From: Metellina segmentata
Taxonomy: Eukaryota; Arthropoda; Arachnida; Araneae; Tetragnathidae
Assembly: GCA_947359465.1 (NCBI GenBank)
Contig: OX375874.1
Location: forward strand, 88,651,672-88,715,671
DNA: 64,000 nt
Reading direction: 5' to 3'
Shown here piece by piece: positions 1-13,900 of the stretch. The position numbers and the translations under genes were made by a program. Every line of letters begins with the position of its first letter. The first letter of the stretch is position 1. The notes below the pieces were generated by a model, which saw only the letters and a program-made list of their open reading frames with translations, had not been told where the DNA came from and did no database searches.

Positions 1-299
1 AAATAGCTACACAATCGCACACATTATTCTCTCTGTCACGGATAGACATTTACATATCTGCCAACCTCCAAGCAAAAAAATCAGGAAGAGTTTTACAACA
101 TAGAAAATTCTGCTCAACAATCAGAAATGAAAAATTTCAAAAAATAATTCTTAAAATAAATAGTAATTAAATGCATTATAGGTGATAATCGCTTTATGAA
201 AGCAATTCAAAACCAAAAAAAGTAACTCTGGTCTATACTACTGCTATATGCCGTGCAGCAATTTGAACTGGATACAACAGATTTGGCAATATTTTACAT

Positions 300-345
300 A
301 AAATGGTGCCAAATATAAGCAACTGACCACTGCATCGCTAGCCCG
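300..345 (-). mobile_element. Eroded Helitron-like 3' end
   Basis: The sequence around 308-345 resembles the reverse complement of the Helitron-type end at 57515-57551 (the GCTAGC, CGGCATTGCCCGTGC and CCACTGC words in the same order). No 5' end was found. The rest of 1-1844 shows no supported gene. The only other item in it is a short repeat tail near 794-826. Confidence 0.35.
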
Positions 346-793
346 GCATTGCCCGTGCCCTGATGTAAGGTATTAAGCTGGTGTAAAATCAAACGCAGAT
401 TTCAAATTTGTTGAAATTTTTACTCTATCTTTAACGGCTTAGGAGATACAAAAAAGAACTCACTTACTCACTTTGACTTCAGTTTAAAGATTTATCGTCT
501 GGCTGGGAAATCAATCCCGCAAAATCAAAAGAAAAGATTTTCTCTGCGTTTTGCGGATGAAAAAAACTTGGCATGATTCCAAACCCTGACTGCAAGGTCG
601 CATAAGTAGAAAAAGTTCTCCGCGTTTGAAAAAACGATGGAGAATAAAACTATGAAATTTATTAAAAAATCTTCTAGATTAAATTTAAAAATCCGCCGTG
701 ACCCAAAAATTGCAAAAAATTTGGACTTCCCGTGTGCCAAATATCATTGCTGTAAGTGTCATAGATCTTCAGGATTTTGCGGCCGCGAAACAG

Positions 794-826
794 ACAAACA
801 CTTCCTTTTATAATAGTAGAGATAAC
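794..826 (+). repeat. Dispersed repeat tail, copy 1
   Basis: The words ACAGACAAACACTTCC and TTTTATAATAGTAGAG also occur at about 41980-42018. Such a shared tail points to the 3' end of an interspersed element, perhaps a LINE. The element body was not recognised. Confidence 0.4.
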
Positions 827-1844
827 GAGCAATTAAATTACAAAATTAGTGCCAAAGAAGGCTTTTATGTTCATTTGGTAACCACTCATTCAGATATTTT
901 TCTTTCATGGTTGTCACTGCTTGGCTTCAAAGAAAAATCCAGAAAATGTTTTTCTTGTTCGAAAGTGAAAACGGACACTACAGAAGTAACTCACATGCCC
1001 TATTTTATCTTGCCTAAAAATTATTGTATTTAATGAAATGTTCATATGAAAAGATAATTGCTTTAACCAATCTACTCTAAAAAATAAACTTACATATAGA
1101 ATTACTATTTAGACTGTAAACAAAATGTGTATAAAAATAACAAAGACTATTAAATGATAAAATATATCTGGATAACATAAAAATCAAGGAGTGGTAAATG
1201 ACAAAATGATTAATAACCAAATAATTTCAACCCACAGTGATATTACATATAGAAACTTTTAAAATGCATTCTCATAATATATCACATGAGTATTTATTTG
1301 AAAATCTACGACTAGATTTACTTAAAAAACAGACTTTACCAGTGAGCTTTAAAAGTAAAATATTGCAAAACCTTTTAAATAGGGAGTTTACATGCAAAAT
1401 ACTTGATGCTAAGTATCAAAAATAACATTATACATTTAACAGACATTTAATACAACCAAAACTTACCAAATTCGTTAGTTTTGTTTTGACATAAATGCCT
1501 AAACAAAACAAGTCATATTCATTTCATGAATTAAAATATCTTCCACTTAATTTTACAAAAAACTTTGTAGATATATTAAAGTTCATTGACTACAACCAAA
1601 ATCATTCAAATATAGCAGTCCAGTTCTGAAACTGATCCATAAAAATCCTCGTTAAATGATGAATCAGTTGCAGAAACATCAAAGGTTTTCTGAGCTTTGT
1701 GACATAAAGTGAAACACATGATATGGAATCCCTTTGTAATATAAATCATACTAGACTGATAATGTATCTAGATGCAATGTACAGAAGCAGGTTATTTCTC
1801 CATCAATGAAATACATACAGTGCTAAGAGGGAAGAAAGTTGAGT

Positions 1845-1984
1845 TCATGCAATTCTATTTTTCCCATACAAGTCCATTATTGAGGAGTCACCACTCAGTT
1901 CCAAAAACTGAGCATAAATATCTCGAGTACATTCACCTTTTGAATTGAATAAAAATTTGTAGTAACTGCCATCAGCACAAATTG
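1845..1984 (-). CDS. WDR45B: WDR45B exon 10, C-terminus and stop
   Basis: 140 nt; encodes [20 protein letters not shown], then [15 protein letters not shown] and a 12-residue tail to TGA. The tail is slightly longer than in the human protein. I could not place the polyadenylation site with confidence. Confidence 0.92.
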
Positions 1985-4900
1985 CTGCAAGAGAACAAAA
2001 TACAAACTCAGTTAACACACATACTCACAAATCCAGATGGAATTACAATTAGAACTTCAAATGATAAAAATCTAAACTTTGTCACATTACTTTTCATGAG
2101 ATTCACTACAGGGTAATTCAAATTAGCTATAAAGTAAACTAGGCCTCGAAATAGATAATATAATACAGGTGCACCTTGTGCACCTAAGTTTTTAAATTAG
2201 GTGCACAGGTTATATTTTAGGAGCACATTTAAAAAACGTAATATAAGAGCATTCATGTAATGTAAACTACTTTATTGTGTATGTTTACATAGATTAGTAG
2301 TAGATAGTAAATAAAAATAGTTAAACATCTGAATTCTCCTTTCTCTAGCGCATGGCTATTTTGTTTTCGCATAGTGTTTATTTAGGAATTTTAATTACGT
2401 TCCTTTAGAGCATGAGAGGTCGATGCTAATATTTTGTTCAAACATCAAAATAACATAAACCACGTTTCTCCCCCCCCCCCCTCGTTTTTTTAACGTTATG
2501 TGCATCTAGCGAGAAAAAAGTAGGTGCACAATTTTATTTTCATGTGCACAGTGCAACTAGTATTTCGAGCCCCGAAGTAAACTGATATTTTTCACCCTCA
2601 AAATTCATATTCAGGCCAAGATTTGTCTTGTTTCTAGGTAAAATAAAGGGTAATTATAAAAATTCAAAACAAATGTGACTGAATAATAAACTTCCAAAGC
2701 AACAATAGAAATACAATATAAAATATATATTTATTAAAAGTATTTACTGCAAGTCACTTTAGATTTTCTATTAGTTAGAATGAAGCAGTGGTAGTCTCAG
2801 ATTAACAAGCAAAAGATTCCATACTTGAAGATAGCAGATAACAAAAGGAATTTTTAGATGTATATACAGTTCTTTCGTTTGATTTCTAACTTTTTCTAGA
2901 TACTTGAAATATTCTTTGTTCTCAAGGCTGTCTTTGCTATTACAGTCTACCATGAGAACTGGTTCAAACAAAGTTTGCTCATCTGTTGCCGTTGAAATGG
3001 ACCATATAGCATTTTCATAGGGAAGAAATTATGTTATTCAAGTCTCAGGGAAGAAAGTATTCAAGTTTGCCATATTGGAACACTTGATGATAAATTGGAA
3101 ATATATCTGTGAAGATTTTTACATGTCATCAAGAAGATATGCACTAGTAAATTTATTTCCACTGTCAACATTTGATAAAAACGAAATAGAATTGAGTCAC
3201 CCCAACTTAAAATAAATGAGCCTTGTTTCTATAGAGACCTCCATTCCTATATTATTATCGGAGGATTCTCGTAGAAGCGATGGTATACTGTATGAATCTT
3301 TATTTGACATATTGATCAATTTGTTTTTAGTTAAAATTTTATGAACCTCACTGCTTTTCTATGCGACAATGAGAGATATGACTAATGATATCAATACTCT
3401 TAATTGCTACACGACAGTATACACAGCAACTTAGTTACAATTTTAAAATTGAGGCTATCACTTGACAGAATAAAGACAAAATTGATAAAGTTCCTGCAAA
3501 ACTAAAATTCCAACTCACCAATTACTGAATTAGGTTCAGTACCAAATGCACAAATACAATGTGACCCTCCAGGCATTTGAAATCGAGAAAAGCTCCATGC
3601 AGAACTAAAATACTTAGGTAAAAATGTGGCTGATGCTAAGCTGAAATAAAGGGGGGAAATGTTTTACTTATCATTGGTAATACATTAATATCATTTAATG
3701 AAATAAAACTGAAATTTAACCAAGAAAAAAATGTTTTAAATATGCTATAAGAATAAATTCATTTAAATACCTAGATTGTTTATTTCTTTTACTATCTTCA
3801 ACAGCAAAGATGTGAACAGTACCGTGATCACTTGAAACACATATGAGTGAAGAGTCAAAGTTGAAGTTAATGCTATTTAGACAGAGAAAATTATTAGGGT
3901 CAATTATTTTTTATACAATAGAAATGTTAGATATGAAAAATTGTACTTTGAAACATTATAAAGGAATCTAGCTAACTAATTTTCAAATAACAAAAATTGA
4001 ATAGACGAGATTGCAAATTAAGATACTTTCTTGTTTTCATGACAAAAAAATAAGATTGCACTTAAGAGTTTATACCCAGAAATTTTAAAATTATAATAAT
4101 TTTTAAAAAGTGTACTAAAAAACAAAAATTGAGACTCAAAAGGAAAGAAAACAGTAAACACCTCAGAAAAAGTAAATTTGTTTCTACCAATTCTATTCAA
4201 TAATTTTCGAAAAACGGATTGAATATTAATGTAAACTAAGCAGAGTATGAAAAAATCAGTTACAAAATATCAGATTTATTTAATTTAAAAAAGATTTATT
4301 TTATATTTTAAAGGGATTTTTAAGATTTTAATTAATCCCTTGCATATACAATTTTAAATTTGTTGGATATAAGACATTCAAATCAGTGTAGTTTCTAGAA
4401 TTTTTTTTTGTGTTAAGCATCAATGTTTATGATAAATAACATTCATGTTTTTGGAAATATAGCAGGATTTGATAGACAAACTCGATACAGAAATTAGCAA
4501 AGTTAATTACATGATAGAGTAAAGCACAACAAATCATAAGCAATGTTATCCCATTAGCTTCTCGAGTAGTTTATATTAGTTTAATTTTAACCCAAAACCG
4601 GTAGCACAAAACTTTTGGGATCTAGATAAATAAGGTTGCAAAATCACACCAAAACACCATACTTTAAATTTTTGTATAAAATAAATCAAAATTCAGACAA
4701 AGTTCAAATTTGTTTGGTATTATATACAGTGCACTCCGCTTTATTGGATCATTTAGGTTCGACATGAAAGTGGTCCCATTAACGAACTGGTCCGATTATA
4801 TTTTATGAAAGGTTATAATGCTCGCCGGCTATATAATTGCATATATATATAAACAGTACACTAATTAGTAGTACACAACAAAAAATCACAAAGGAAGCTA

Positions 4901-7900
4901 TAAAAAACAACTTACCTTTATTTGTTAATAAAATATTTTTTAATCATTGTTTACGCCGATCATTATTGACTGGTTATACAGGGTGTCCTAAAAGTTTCTG
5001 TTCTGACGATTTGTGAATTTATTATACAAAACCAACCAACTTTAAAACGATTATTTTTATGCCAATGGGGAAAGTACTTTTTACCTAACGTAGGAAAAAA
5101 ATGTGAACTTACATATATAATAAATGTTTCAAATTTCCACACTTTTCTAGGACGCAAAGTTGAAGTCGTTTGCGCATATTTTTAGAAACGTGTTTCAAGA
5201 TGCTGGGAGTGACATCTTGTATCCTTTGAGTAATAGCAATTTTCAGATCACCTATTGTTTGGTCATTATCTTCATTGGCTTTTAAAGCCTTATGTATTGA
5301 TCCCTGTGATGTGCCCATTTGTTGTGACAAACGTCTCATGGATTGATGAGGGGATCGAATATCTTCAGTTGAGTTCCTTGCACAAAGTGTGGTGTAACGA
5401 CTTTCGGTCTTTCACTCCTGTTATTTGCGTTTCACCAAACCTATCCCACGAAATCGCCAAACGAGTTGATATAGCGTATCATTACTCTGTATTGTATCCT
5501 TTGGATATTTAAGTGGCCAAAATTCTTTAGATCTTTTATGCAAAATAAGTCTCAAACCGTGCAATTCTCTGAATGCGAGATAAACTCGTCTTGCAATGAA
5601 GAACAAAATGAAGTGGAACTTTATTATTGCACAACTTGAGCGCAAAGAAAACCAAACGATAAATATTAAAGACTCGATAAAACTATAAGCAGATGTTAAA
5701 ATTCAACAATAAAAATAAAAAAACCACTGGTAATAACTTGTAGGACACTATGCAAAAGAATATAGCTTGTAAGCCGCTTTCTTGACACTATTATCGCCAT
5801 TGTTTTTTGCCAAGAAAATGTTCAATTTCTCTAAGCATGAAAGGGCTTTGTTGCAGGTGACTTCGGGGACTTCTTCCTCTGATTCAGAATGTTTCAGGTG
5901 TTTCTTCTGACTGGTGGGCCATAATATCTTGAACAATATCTTTTTCCGAAGGGGAGTGGTAGCACTTGACAGACCTATTAACATTGAAGACAGCTTGGAA
6001 ATCTTTAGTGTTCATTTCAAGATTGATTTCATAGAATGCGGAAATAGGGAAAGTTTTGTCTGCTGCTGCCGAAGACGGAGCAAGGAATCCCGCTTTGGCG
6101 AAACAATTAACAAATTTTCCGACTTTCAGATTTCCAGCTAACTGAAATCATAGCTTTTGCCGAAAGGAGATTTATCTTACAAGGATAACTCGATTGCACT
6201 TGAGTTAGCACTGTTCTCCAAGTCAAAGTAACAGACGATTTGTTCAAGAATCAACTTTCTATAGAGGGTTTTAAAGTTTTGATAACCCCCGATTCATTGG
6301 CTAAATGATTGAGATTTAGTTGGGCGGCAAAAATATCAGACGAATATTCTTTGTTGCTACATTAGGGTATGCGGAACAATTATAAGAGCAATTTTTATTT
6401 AACGTCCCTCGAGTATCTTGTCCCACCCTTTCAGAAAATCTTCAAAAATAATCGATGTAATCCACGCATTATGAATGTTTCGATATTCCACCAGCAACTG
6501 GAGCAAACCTGAGAAACAAAGAGGATTCTTCCTCTTTCCTGACTAAAAGAGAACGTTGATCACAGCCAGTCATGTTAGCGCAGACAAGAACAGTTACACG
6601 ATCCATCGCTTTTTTCAATCCACTCAATAATTAAATTCTGAAAGTTAGTGACCAATTTGGAGTTGCCCTATAATAAAGGACAGTTTCGTTGCAATTGTAC
6701 ATGTCAGAACGTACATATGTTCTAAAGTATCTGGCAACAAAGTGATAATCCAACTGTCGGCTCCTCGAATATCGGCATCCTTTTTTCACCATGATCAACT
6801 TTATAGCAAATGGTAGTACCGTTCACTTATCAATTTGAATCTTTTTTATATTCTTTGATCACCCAGGTAGTTGACAGGTCATCTCTTTTTAACCGTTTTG
6901 GTTAAAAAATTGCATTTTAACTGGTCCATTTAACCAACGTAAGGTGATCCATTTAACCGATGTGAATTCTATGGTATTGAATATAGAAAATGATTCTATG
7001 GAATTCATAATTCTAGAAAATGACAAGGAAACTGTCCCCAATAAGCGACTGGTCCCATTATCCAGTGATACGATAAAGCAGAGTGCACTGTATTTATCAT
7101 TTGAATAAAATGTATAGAATTTCTTCAGCTTGTTTATGAGTGAAAAAAAAATCATGTCACTAATAGATAATAAAATGAAAGAAGCTTGTAACAAAATTCA
7201 TTAAATAATTATTACTACTCATTAATATTTAGCTTGTAAAAAGTAATAATTTGTGACAAAGTGATATTTGCAAGTAAGGAGTAAAAAATACAACATGAAA
7301 ATATACATAAATGGAAATCAAATATGCCCATTTTTCAAATATTCCCAGCATTGACAAGTATTTTGAAGTCATATTCCAACACACAAAAAGGGTTCATACA
7401 TAAAATACAAGAAAATTAAGACCTTATCACTGAACAGTATAGAATAAGTGTAATAGCATTTCCCCCAGAACATGCCAATTGAGAAGCTTTAGGCTTCAAT
7501 CCATAATCTATTTTGTTAAAATACTCGTTCAATCATTAGATCGATGCATTAACTCTTTAACATTCTAAATTTCTATTACATAAATACAGAATAGTTATGC
7601 TAGAAGTGTAAAGAAATCTTAGAGATGCATAAAATTTCCTAATTCAATTTTTTTAAACTAATCAACTTATTACAAAAAACAAAATAAAAATATTAAAATT
7701 CCCAATTTTGAAATTTATGTGCAAAAAAGGAATGCTTTTGTGATACTGCATAAAACACTGTATCTTTATTTGTTTCATAAACAGATTACTTAACTTACTT
7801 GAAAAGTTCTAAACATATTTGAATAAAGTATAACATCTCTTGTTCATAGGTGTATTTCATATAAGCTTAATTCAGAAAAAAATTAAGTAAAAAATTGTGT

Positions 7901-10900
7901 GTGATTTTGAATCAATATTTGTAATTAAAATCATTTGATTTAAATCAGCATATCCTGAGACAAAGTAATTAAAAATGCTTGCATGTCATGAAAACTCATG
8001 ACTAAACAACATATAATTTTGAATATGGCATATATCAAGTTAAAAGTACCTACTTCCATTAATTTCACTAGATTAAGGAGCTATTTTTATGCTTATGTAT
8101 CAAAACAGATAATTTGTAAAAATCTGAATACTTTAGCAAAACAAATAAAAGCATCACCTAAAAATCAATGGTTGATAAAATAATGCTTATTTTTTCCCAA
8201 TGTGATAGCATTCTTAAAAAGAAAAAGAATCCTACAAAATGTATATGAATTACCTACCCAATAAAAATTTGAGCTTCGAAGAAAAAATTAAATTCCTACC
8301 AATAAATATTTGCTTGGTTGGCACCTCTTCTTAGCTCATTTAGTAGAATTCCCGAAGTAGTATCAAATATTCTTATTAAAGTACCCTAGAGCAGAAATAA
8401 ATATTTTCATAACAAGCAATAAAAGCTACACAGCAAAGCAAAGTTTAATTTGAGAAAAATGAAAAAGGCATAAACAATGAAAATCTTTCTAATATTTAAC
8501 TTTCTTGAAAATGGAATTTAAAATAGTGTATTTTATGTGTACAAATAAAAATCAAAGTATTTAATTTTGTATTACAAAAATTTTAAAGCATTGATTCATC
8601 CTTTTATCCAAAAAAAAAAAAATACCATTAAATTTTACCTTTTCAGATGCTGTAGCTATTCTTGTTCCAATTAAGTTTAATGCTATGCAGCTAAGGGGAG
8701 CTTCATGGGCAGATATATCTAATGGAGCTTTCTCAGTATTTGCCAAATCAACAATATGTACATGGCCTGATTTACAACCAGGAAAAGCTAGCAATGAATT
8801 GTTGCTGTTTGGACACAAAACACACAAACCTAAGAACAAAAGTCAGCATGATTGAAAATAGATATTAATGCACATACAAAATTACCGAAGTATCAATAAA
8901 TACATATATCTTTAAAAGTGCCTGGACACAAAGATGGAAACAATATTGAAATTTCATAAATTATAAGATGAAGTCATATAGGAGTCATTAACAAAATGAT
9001 GTTTAAATCCAAAAAAATAAACAAAACCAACATAAATAGGGTATGTGACTACCCCTCATCCTTATACAAAGTTTACAGCGTGTGACCATGCTTTCCATGA
9101 GGTGATCAACCACCCGTCACATAATCACTATTCCTCCTGCAGAGCAGTTTGAAACTCTGTGTGACACAGCACAGCCGAGGGCATCCCAAAGATTTTCAAT
9201 GGGATTAAGGTCGGGCGTGTATGTCAGCCCAAACCATATACGCAATCCCCTCACTCTCCAGGTAGTTGTTGACGATGGCAGCTCTATGGGGACGCGCATC
9301 ATCCATTAAAACAAAAGAAGGACCAACTTCTGCAGCGTACAATCTCACAATGGGTTCTAGGACTTCATTCTGATACCAAACAGCTATCACAGAGCCCCAT
9401 CTATAGATGTGCAGGTCGGTGCGATATTCCAATGAAATCCTGGCCCGCATAATGCTTCTACCTCGGAATGCGTGATGATGTTCTGGGACCGATTGCCTTG
9501 TTATCTCCAGAACTTAGTATGTCATCTGGCTCCAGGGCAAATCTTGAATCATCCGTGAACATAAATAACGTTAGCTCAATCAGACACAGTCCAATTCACA
9601 TGTTGACGACACCACTTTAATCGTACCCCTATGGATAGAGGAACACAAACTCGTGGTACCCGGGTGCACAGACCATTCATGTGTGGCCTTCGGCGCACAG
9701 TAGTGGCAGATATCGTCTTACTAATGGACGCTGCAACCATAGATGTCACTCGTGTGGAGGTCGCTCTTCGATTCCGGTTCGCTACAACAGCAATATATTG
9801 GTCTTCCGAGGGGGTTGTAATTCTCGAGCGGCCGGCCACAATTCTTCAGACAACTGTTTGTCTTGTTTATAATTGTTTGCATGATCGTGAAATGACGAAA
9901 TGATGAACTCCGAAGAAAAGAGCAACATCAGTGATTGATTGCCCTGCTTCAAGGCGTCCCACAGGACGCCAGCACTCACTATCTGTCATTCGTCTTCTGG
10001 AAGTCATAGAAACACGTCCGTCTTGAAAACTAATCGTATGAAAGTTCTAAACACTTTTTAACAGCACTTACATGCAACTCCTAACCCTTCACATTGACCT
10101 TCTTATGACCTTATCGACACAAAACGGAGATTGGCTGTTACATAGCACATTTAAATTCTTCCATCTACCTCTGCAGCAAATTGCAGCCTCTCAAATTCAG
10201 ATTAGCTTCTGGAAATTAACATTTTCCTCTCTATGCTCAACTTTTGACAGTGAGTGTATTAATGCATGAACAATTCTAACAAGCACATAAGAGAACATTA
10301 CTTATTGACAAGCACAAAATAGAAGCATCATACCTTTAGTATTGGAACATGTTTCAAATATGTGAAGCAGTTGGGCATTTTGTGTAAAAGTATATACCTT
10401 GATCATAGTTTCAAGTACTACAACTATTCTGTAAAATAAAATAGAAAATGTAAATAAATAATACATACATCAATAGATTAGCCTGAGCAGTTAGGGTATA
10501 TCAAGAAATAACATACTAACCCGCTACACAAAGAATTTGACTTTGTGTAAGTTCATTAATTTTATAATTAGTTCATTATTATAAGTATATATTATATTCA
10601 GTATTATAAGTTCATATAATTTTATAAGTTGTGTGCATCATTTCTGTATACATATAATACTGCTTTTTCAATATATATATAAAATCCTGAAGTATACATG
10701 TAAAAAAATTATGTAAAAAAGACATATCTATGGAAGAAAAGAAAATTGGTTCCAGATCTAGAAAAAATAACTTGTAAAACCCACATGAAAATATTTGCTT
10801 TAAGCTGATTATTTTATTTCAAAAAATACACATGTAATAATATGTAATGAAAATGTAAAGTAAATTTGCATTTGAAATTTAAAAAAAAAAAAAAAAAAAT

Positions 10901-13900
10901 TCTTAAACAAAAAAAATCTATTTTACATTTAACAAGATTTTATTAATTTTCAATTTATGACAACAAACGGCACATACTTATGTGTATGACTGGAATCTTT
11001 CTGTGATCTCTTGATCAAAAGCAGCATGAGCCCTTTCACGAATTCAGTAATTAATCATTGTGTTCAAGTTTTGGTTAGGCCGCTATAATTCTCTGTAAAT
11101 GGCTGGCAACAACTTCAGTTCACCTCGAAACTTCCCGGCGTGTTCCTCATTAGTCATATTTAACAAAATGATTACCCAATTTTCTGGTCAGTTCCAGACC
11201 TTTTATTAAGATCTGCATTTATAGAACAGGATCATTTTCTTCATTATAATAACGTTCTGGGTGATTAGGAGTATCAAGGACAAGCTCTTAATATTTCATC
11301 TTCGTTTATAACTTTGTCGACTATAACAATTCATCAATATCTTCAAACGATAGATCATCAAATCCATCTCTACCATTTCTGTGTGCTATTGAAATGATGT
11401 TGAGAAATTCGGTCGTACTAACCAAATTAAATAAAAGCGTTGATGGTACGATACATTATACTAAGTACATAGATAACTAGATGTACACATTGGTAAATGA
11501 AAGCATGCATTTTGAAATGCATACACTAGCTGTTATGCAATATATTCAAGAGTTTAATATAGAAATAATACTACTGTGCCACAAATTAAAAAAAATTATT
11601 AGAATTTAGGCAAAAAAAGTTCTTAGAAATTTGGCTTGGCCCATTCATGTTAAATCAAAATGACTCACGTAAAAAGAGTGTTAAATATTTATTTTGAATT
11701 TGTGTAAAAAAAGTTTGCGTAAAAACAGAATTAGGTGAATAGCTTATTAAATACCATGTAACACTTAATTCTTAAGCGTATTCAACAGTTTTTATTTTAC
11801 ATAAGCAGGTATCTCCTTACCTATCTCTCCTTAACTTCACAGCTTTTACATCAGAAGTGAAATCAAGTTCAATAACATGTTTCTTTTGAGAATCATCCCA
11901 TACTATAACTGTAAAACAAACAAATGAAAACCTAAATAAAATTTGTTACATAAGTCATAATACAAATTTCTTTAGTTCAAAGAATTCCATTTCAAATTGG
12001 CAAGCTGATCTAATTGTTGCGGAAAATGTCTATTCTCATCAATAATGAATTCAGTAAAATGTATTCATAAATTTTGACATACTTTTACGATTTACACTTG
12101 AGACATTTTTATACAAGGTTTACCAAAATGCATTTTCAAAATTTAACGCTTATTAAAGATAGAGAAAATATACTAACACTAGTGAAATATTTAGAAGGAT
12201 AAACTAATACAATTAGCTTTTTGATACCAGATTAATAGATACTCGGTGCATTAAATATAAACATATATATAGATTTTAAACAAATGTACAAGTTAAAATT
12301 CCAGTAATTTTTTAGAGTACGTCGATTTAAATTCATGTAATTTTTATTAAAAAGCATTGATTTAAGTAAAAAAAAATTTATTTAATTTTCCTCTCTGAAC
12401 TAAGAAAAAATTAACCAAAAAAAATATTAATGCTATACCAATTTTACTTTCACATAAAATAAATATATAATGCAAAAAATATTCAGAGATTTGTCTGGTT
12501 TTTATTAACTTTATACAAAAATTTATGACATGTTAGTGGGATCCTGCAACCTTATTTATCTAGATCAAAAAATTTTCATGCCACTAATATGATTTTTTTA
12601 AAACATACATTTTTCATACTTTGATATTTCAGTCAAGTCTGAAAAAAATCAAGAAATCTTAAAAATAATACCTTTATTTGGTGGGTATCTAGGTTTCTTT
12701 CCACCACCTACAAGAGCTAAATAATTACATCTAAATAACATTTCCACATAGCCAATTCCACCATCAGTAAAATCTAGAAAAATAAATTATAATAGGTCAG
12801 AAATACTGCATTTTAACTAAGGTAAAATTATTAAAAGCATCATATATATATATTACATAAGTAAAGTCACATTTGTCTTCTTTTTTCACTTAGACAGTTT
12901 AATCATAATTCTGAACACATGCTGGAGTGTTTTAGGATGCAACTGAAGGATATTCATGATGATCAGACTTACTAGGAAAATGTTTTGCAAGCAGGACATT
13001 GTGTAACTGATCTGATTTTGATGCTGGATAAAAAAATTTCATAATAAAAGTGGTACCAATAGAGTATTGGTATTGGACTTTTGGTTTAAATTTGGTCCAT
13101 TCTATTGATAACTTTCAAACTTCAAAAAATTGTGACAAATCAATTGTATACAGCCACTGCAAAAAATCTTAGAATGCTTCGAACTCCAGAAAATACTAGA
13201 ACATTCCTGAATAGTTCAGCAAATATTAAAAATCTAGAATGTTCCAAAAATTTGCAACTTACAACTAAAATTCTAGAAATTTTATGATAAAACTTGTAGA
13301 ATATTCTGGAATATTTCAGAAAATTTTGAAAGGGGTATACTGAAATTACGTAGCCTGTTCAGTAACTAACAGGGCAATAAGTAGTAGCACATTGTTTTGC
13401 CAATTCCAGAAATTAAACATAGCCAATTGTATCTAGCCTTGTAAGGAGTTCAGCACTAATAGTTAAAAATAAAAAACAAGAGTATATATCCTTGGACAAC
13501 TTTACGTACAAAATAAATTAAGCAGATGACTGGTGATTATAACCTGAAAAGAATGTAGGATTATTTTTAATTATTTTTTAAATCAAATTTCAAGTTTATG
13601 ATTAGAAATGCTAATCAACTTTAGATAATCACTAATTCTACACATATCACAAACCTTTGTTTACAAAACTAATTAACATTCTAAAAAATATTTCCCATGA
13701 GAATTATTTGTATTGGGTTTATTCTATTTTGAATCCGATACTCTTAATGAGCTTGGATAATTAATCTTCTACATTACGGTGTGAACAAAACCCTGTGTAA
13801 AAGGCTCTTACCGACTGTAATTGATGATGGAACTATGTAAAGATAGTGAAATTAGGTTTCACTAAAAGAGGGGAAAAGAAAACAAATCTTTAAAGATAAA

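Larger units (their letters stand above)
4727..7090 (-). mobile_element. Tigger/pogo-type DNA transposon, degraded, in WDR45B intron 7
   Basis: Ends CAGTGCACTCCGCTTTAT (4727) and the inverted CAGTGCACTCTGCTTTAT (ending 7090) are each bounded by TA. A second inverted block, GTCCCATTA, lies further in on both sides. The element carries a broken transposase on the minus strand and a younger mariner insert (4979-5752). Confidence 0.8.

Noticed and set aside
698..1033. 111-codon plus-strand frame
   Set aside because: It crosses a dispersed repeat tail; no domain and no splice context.
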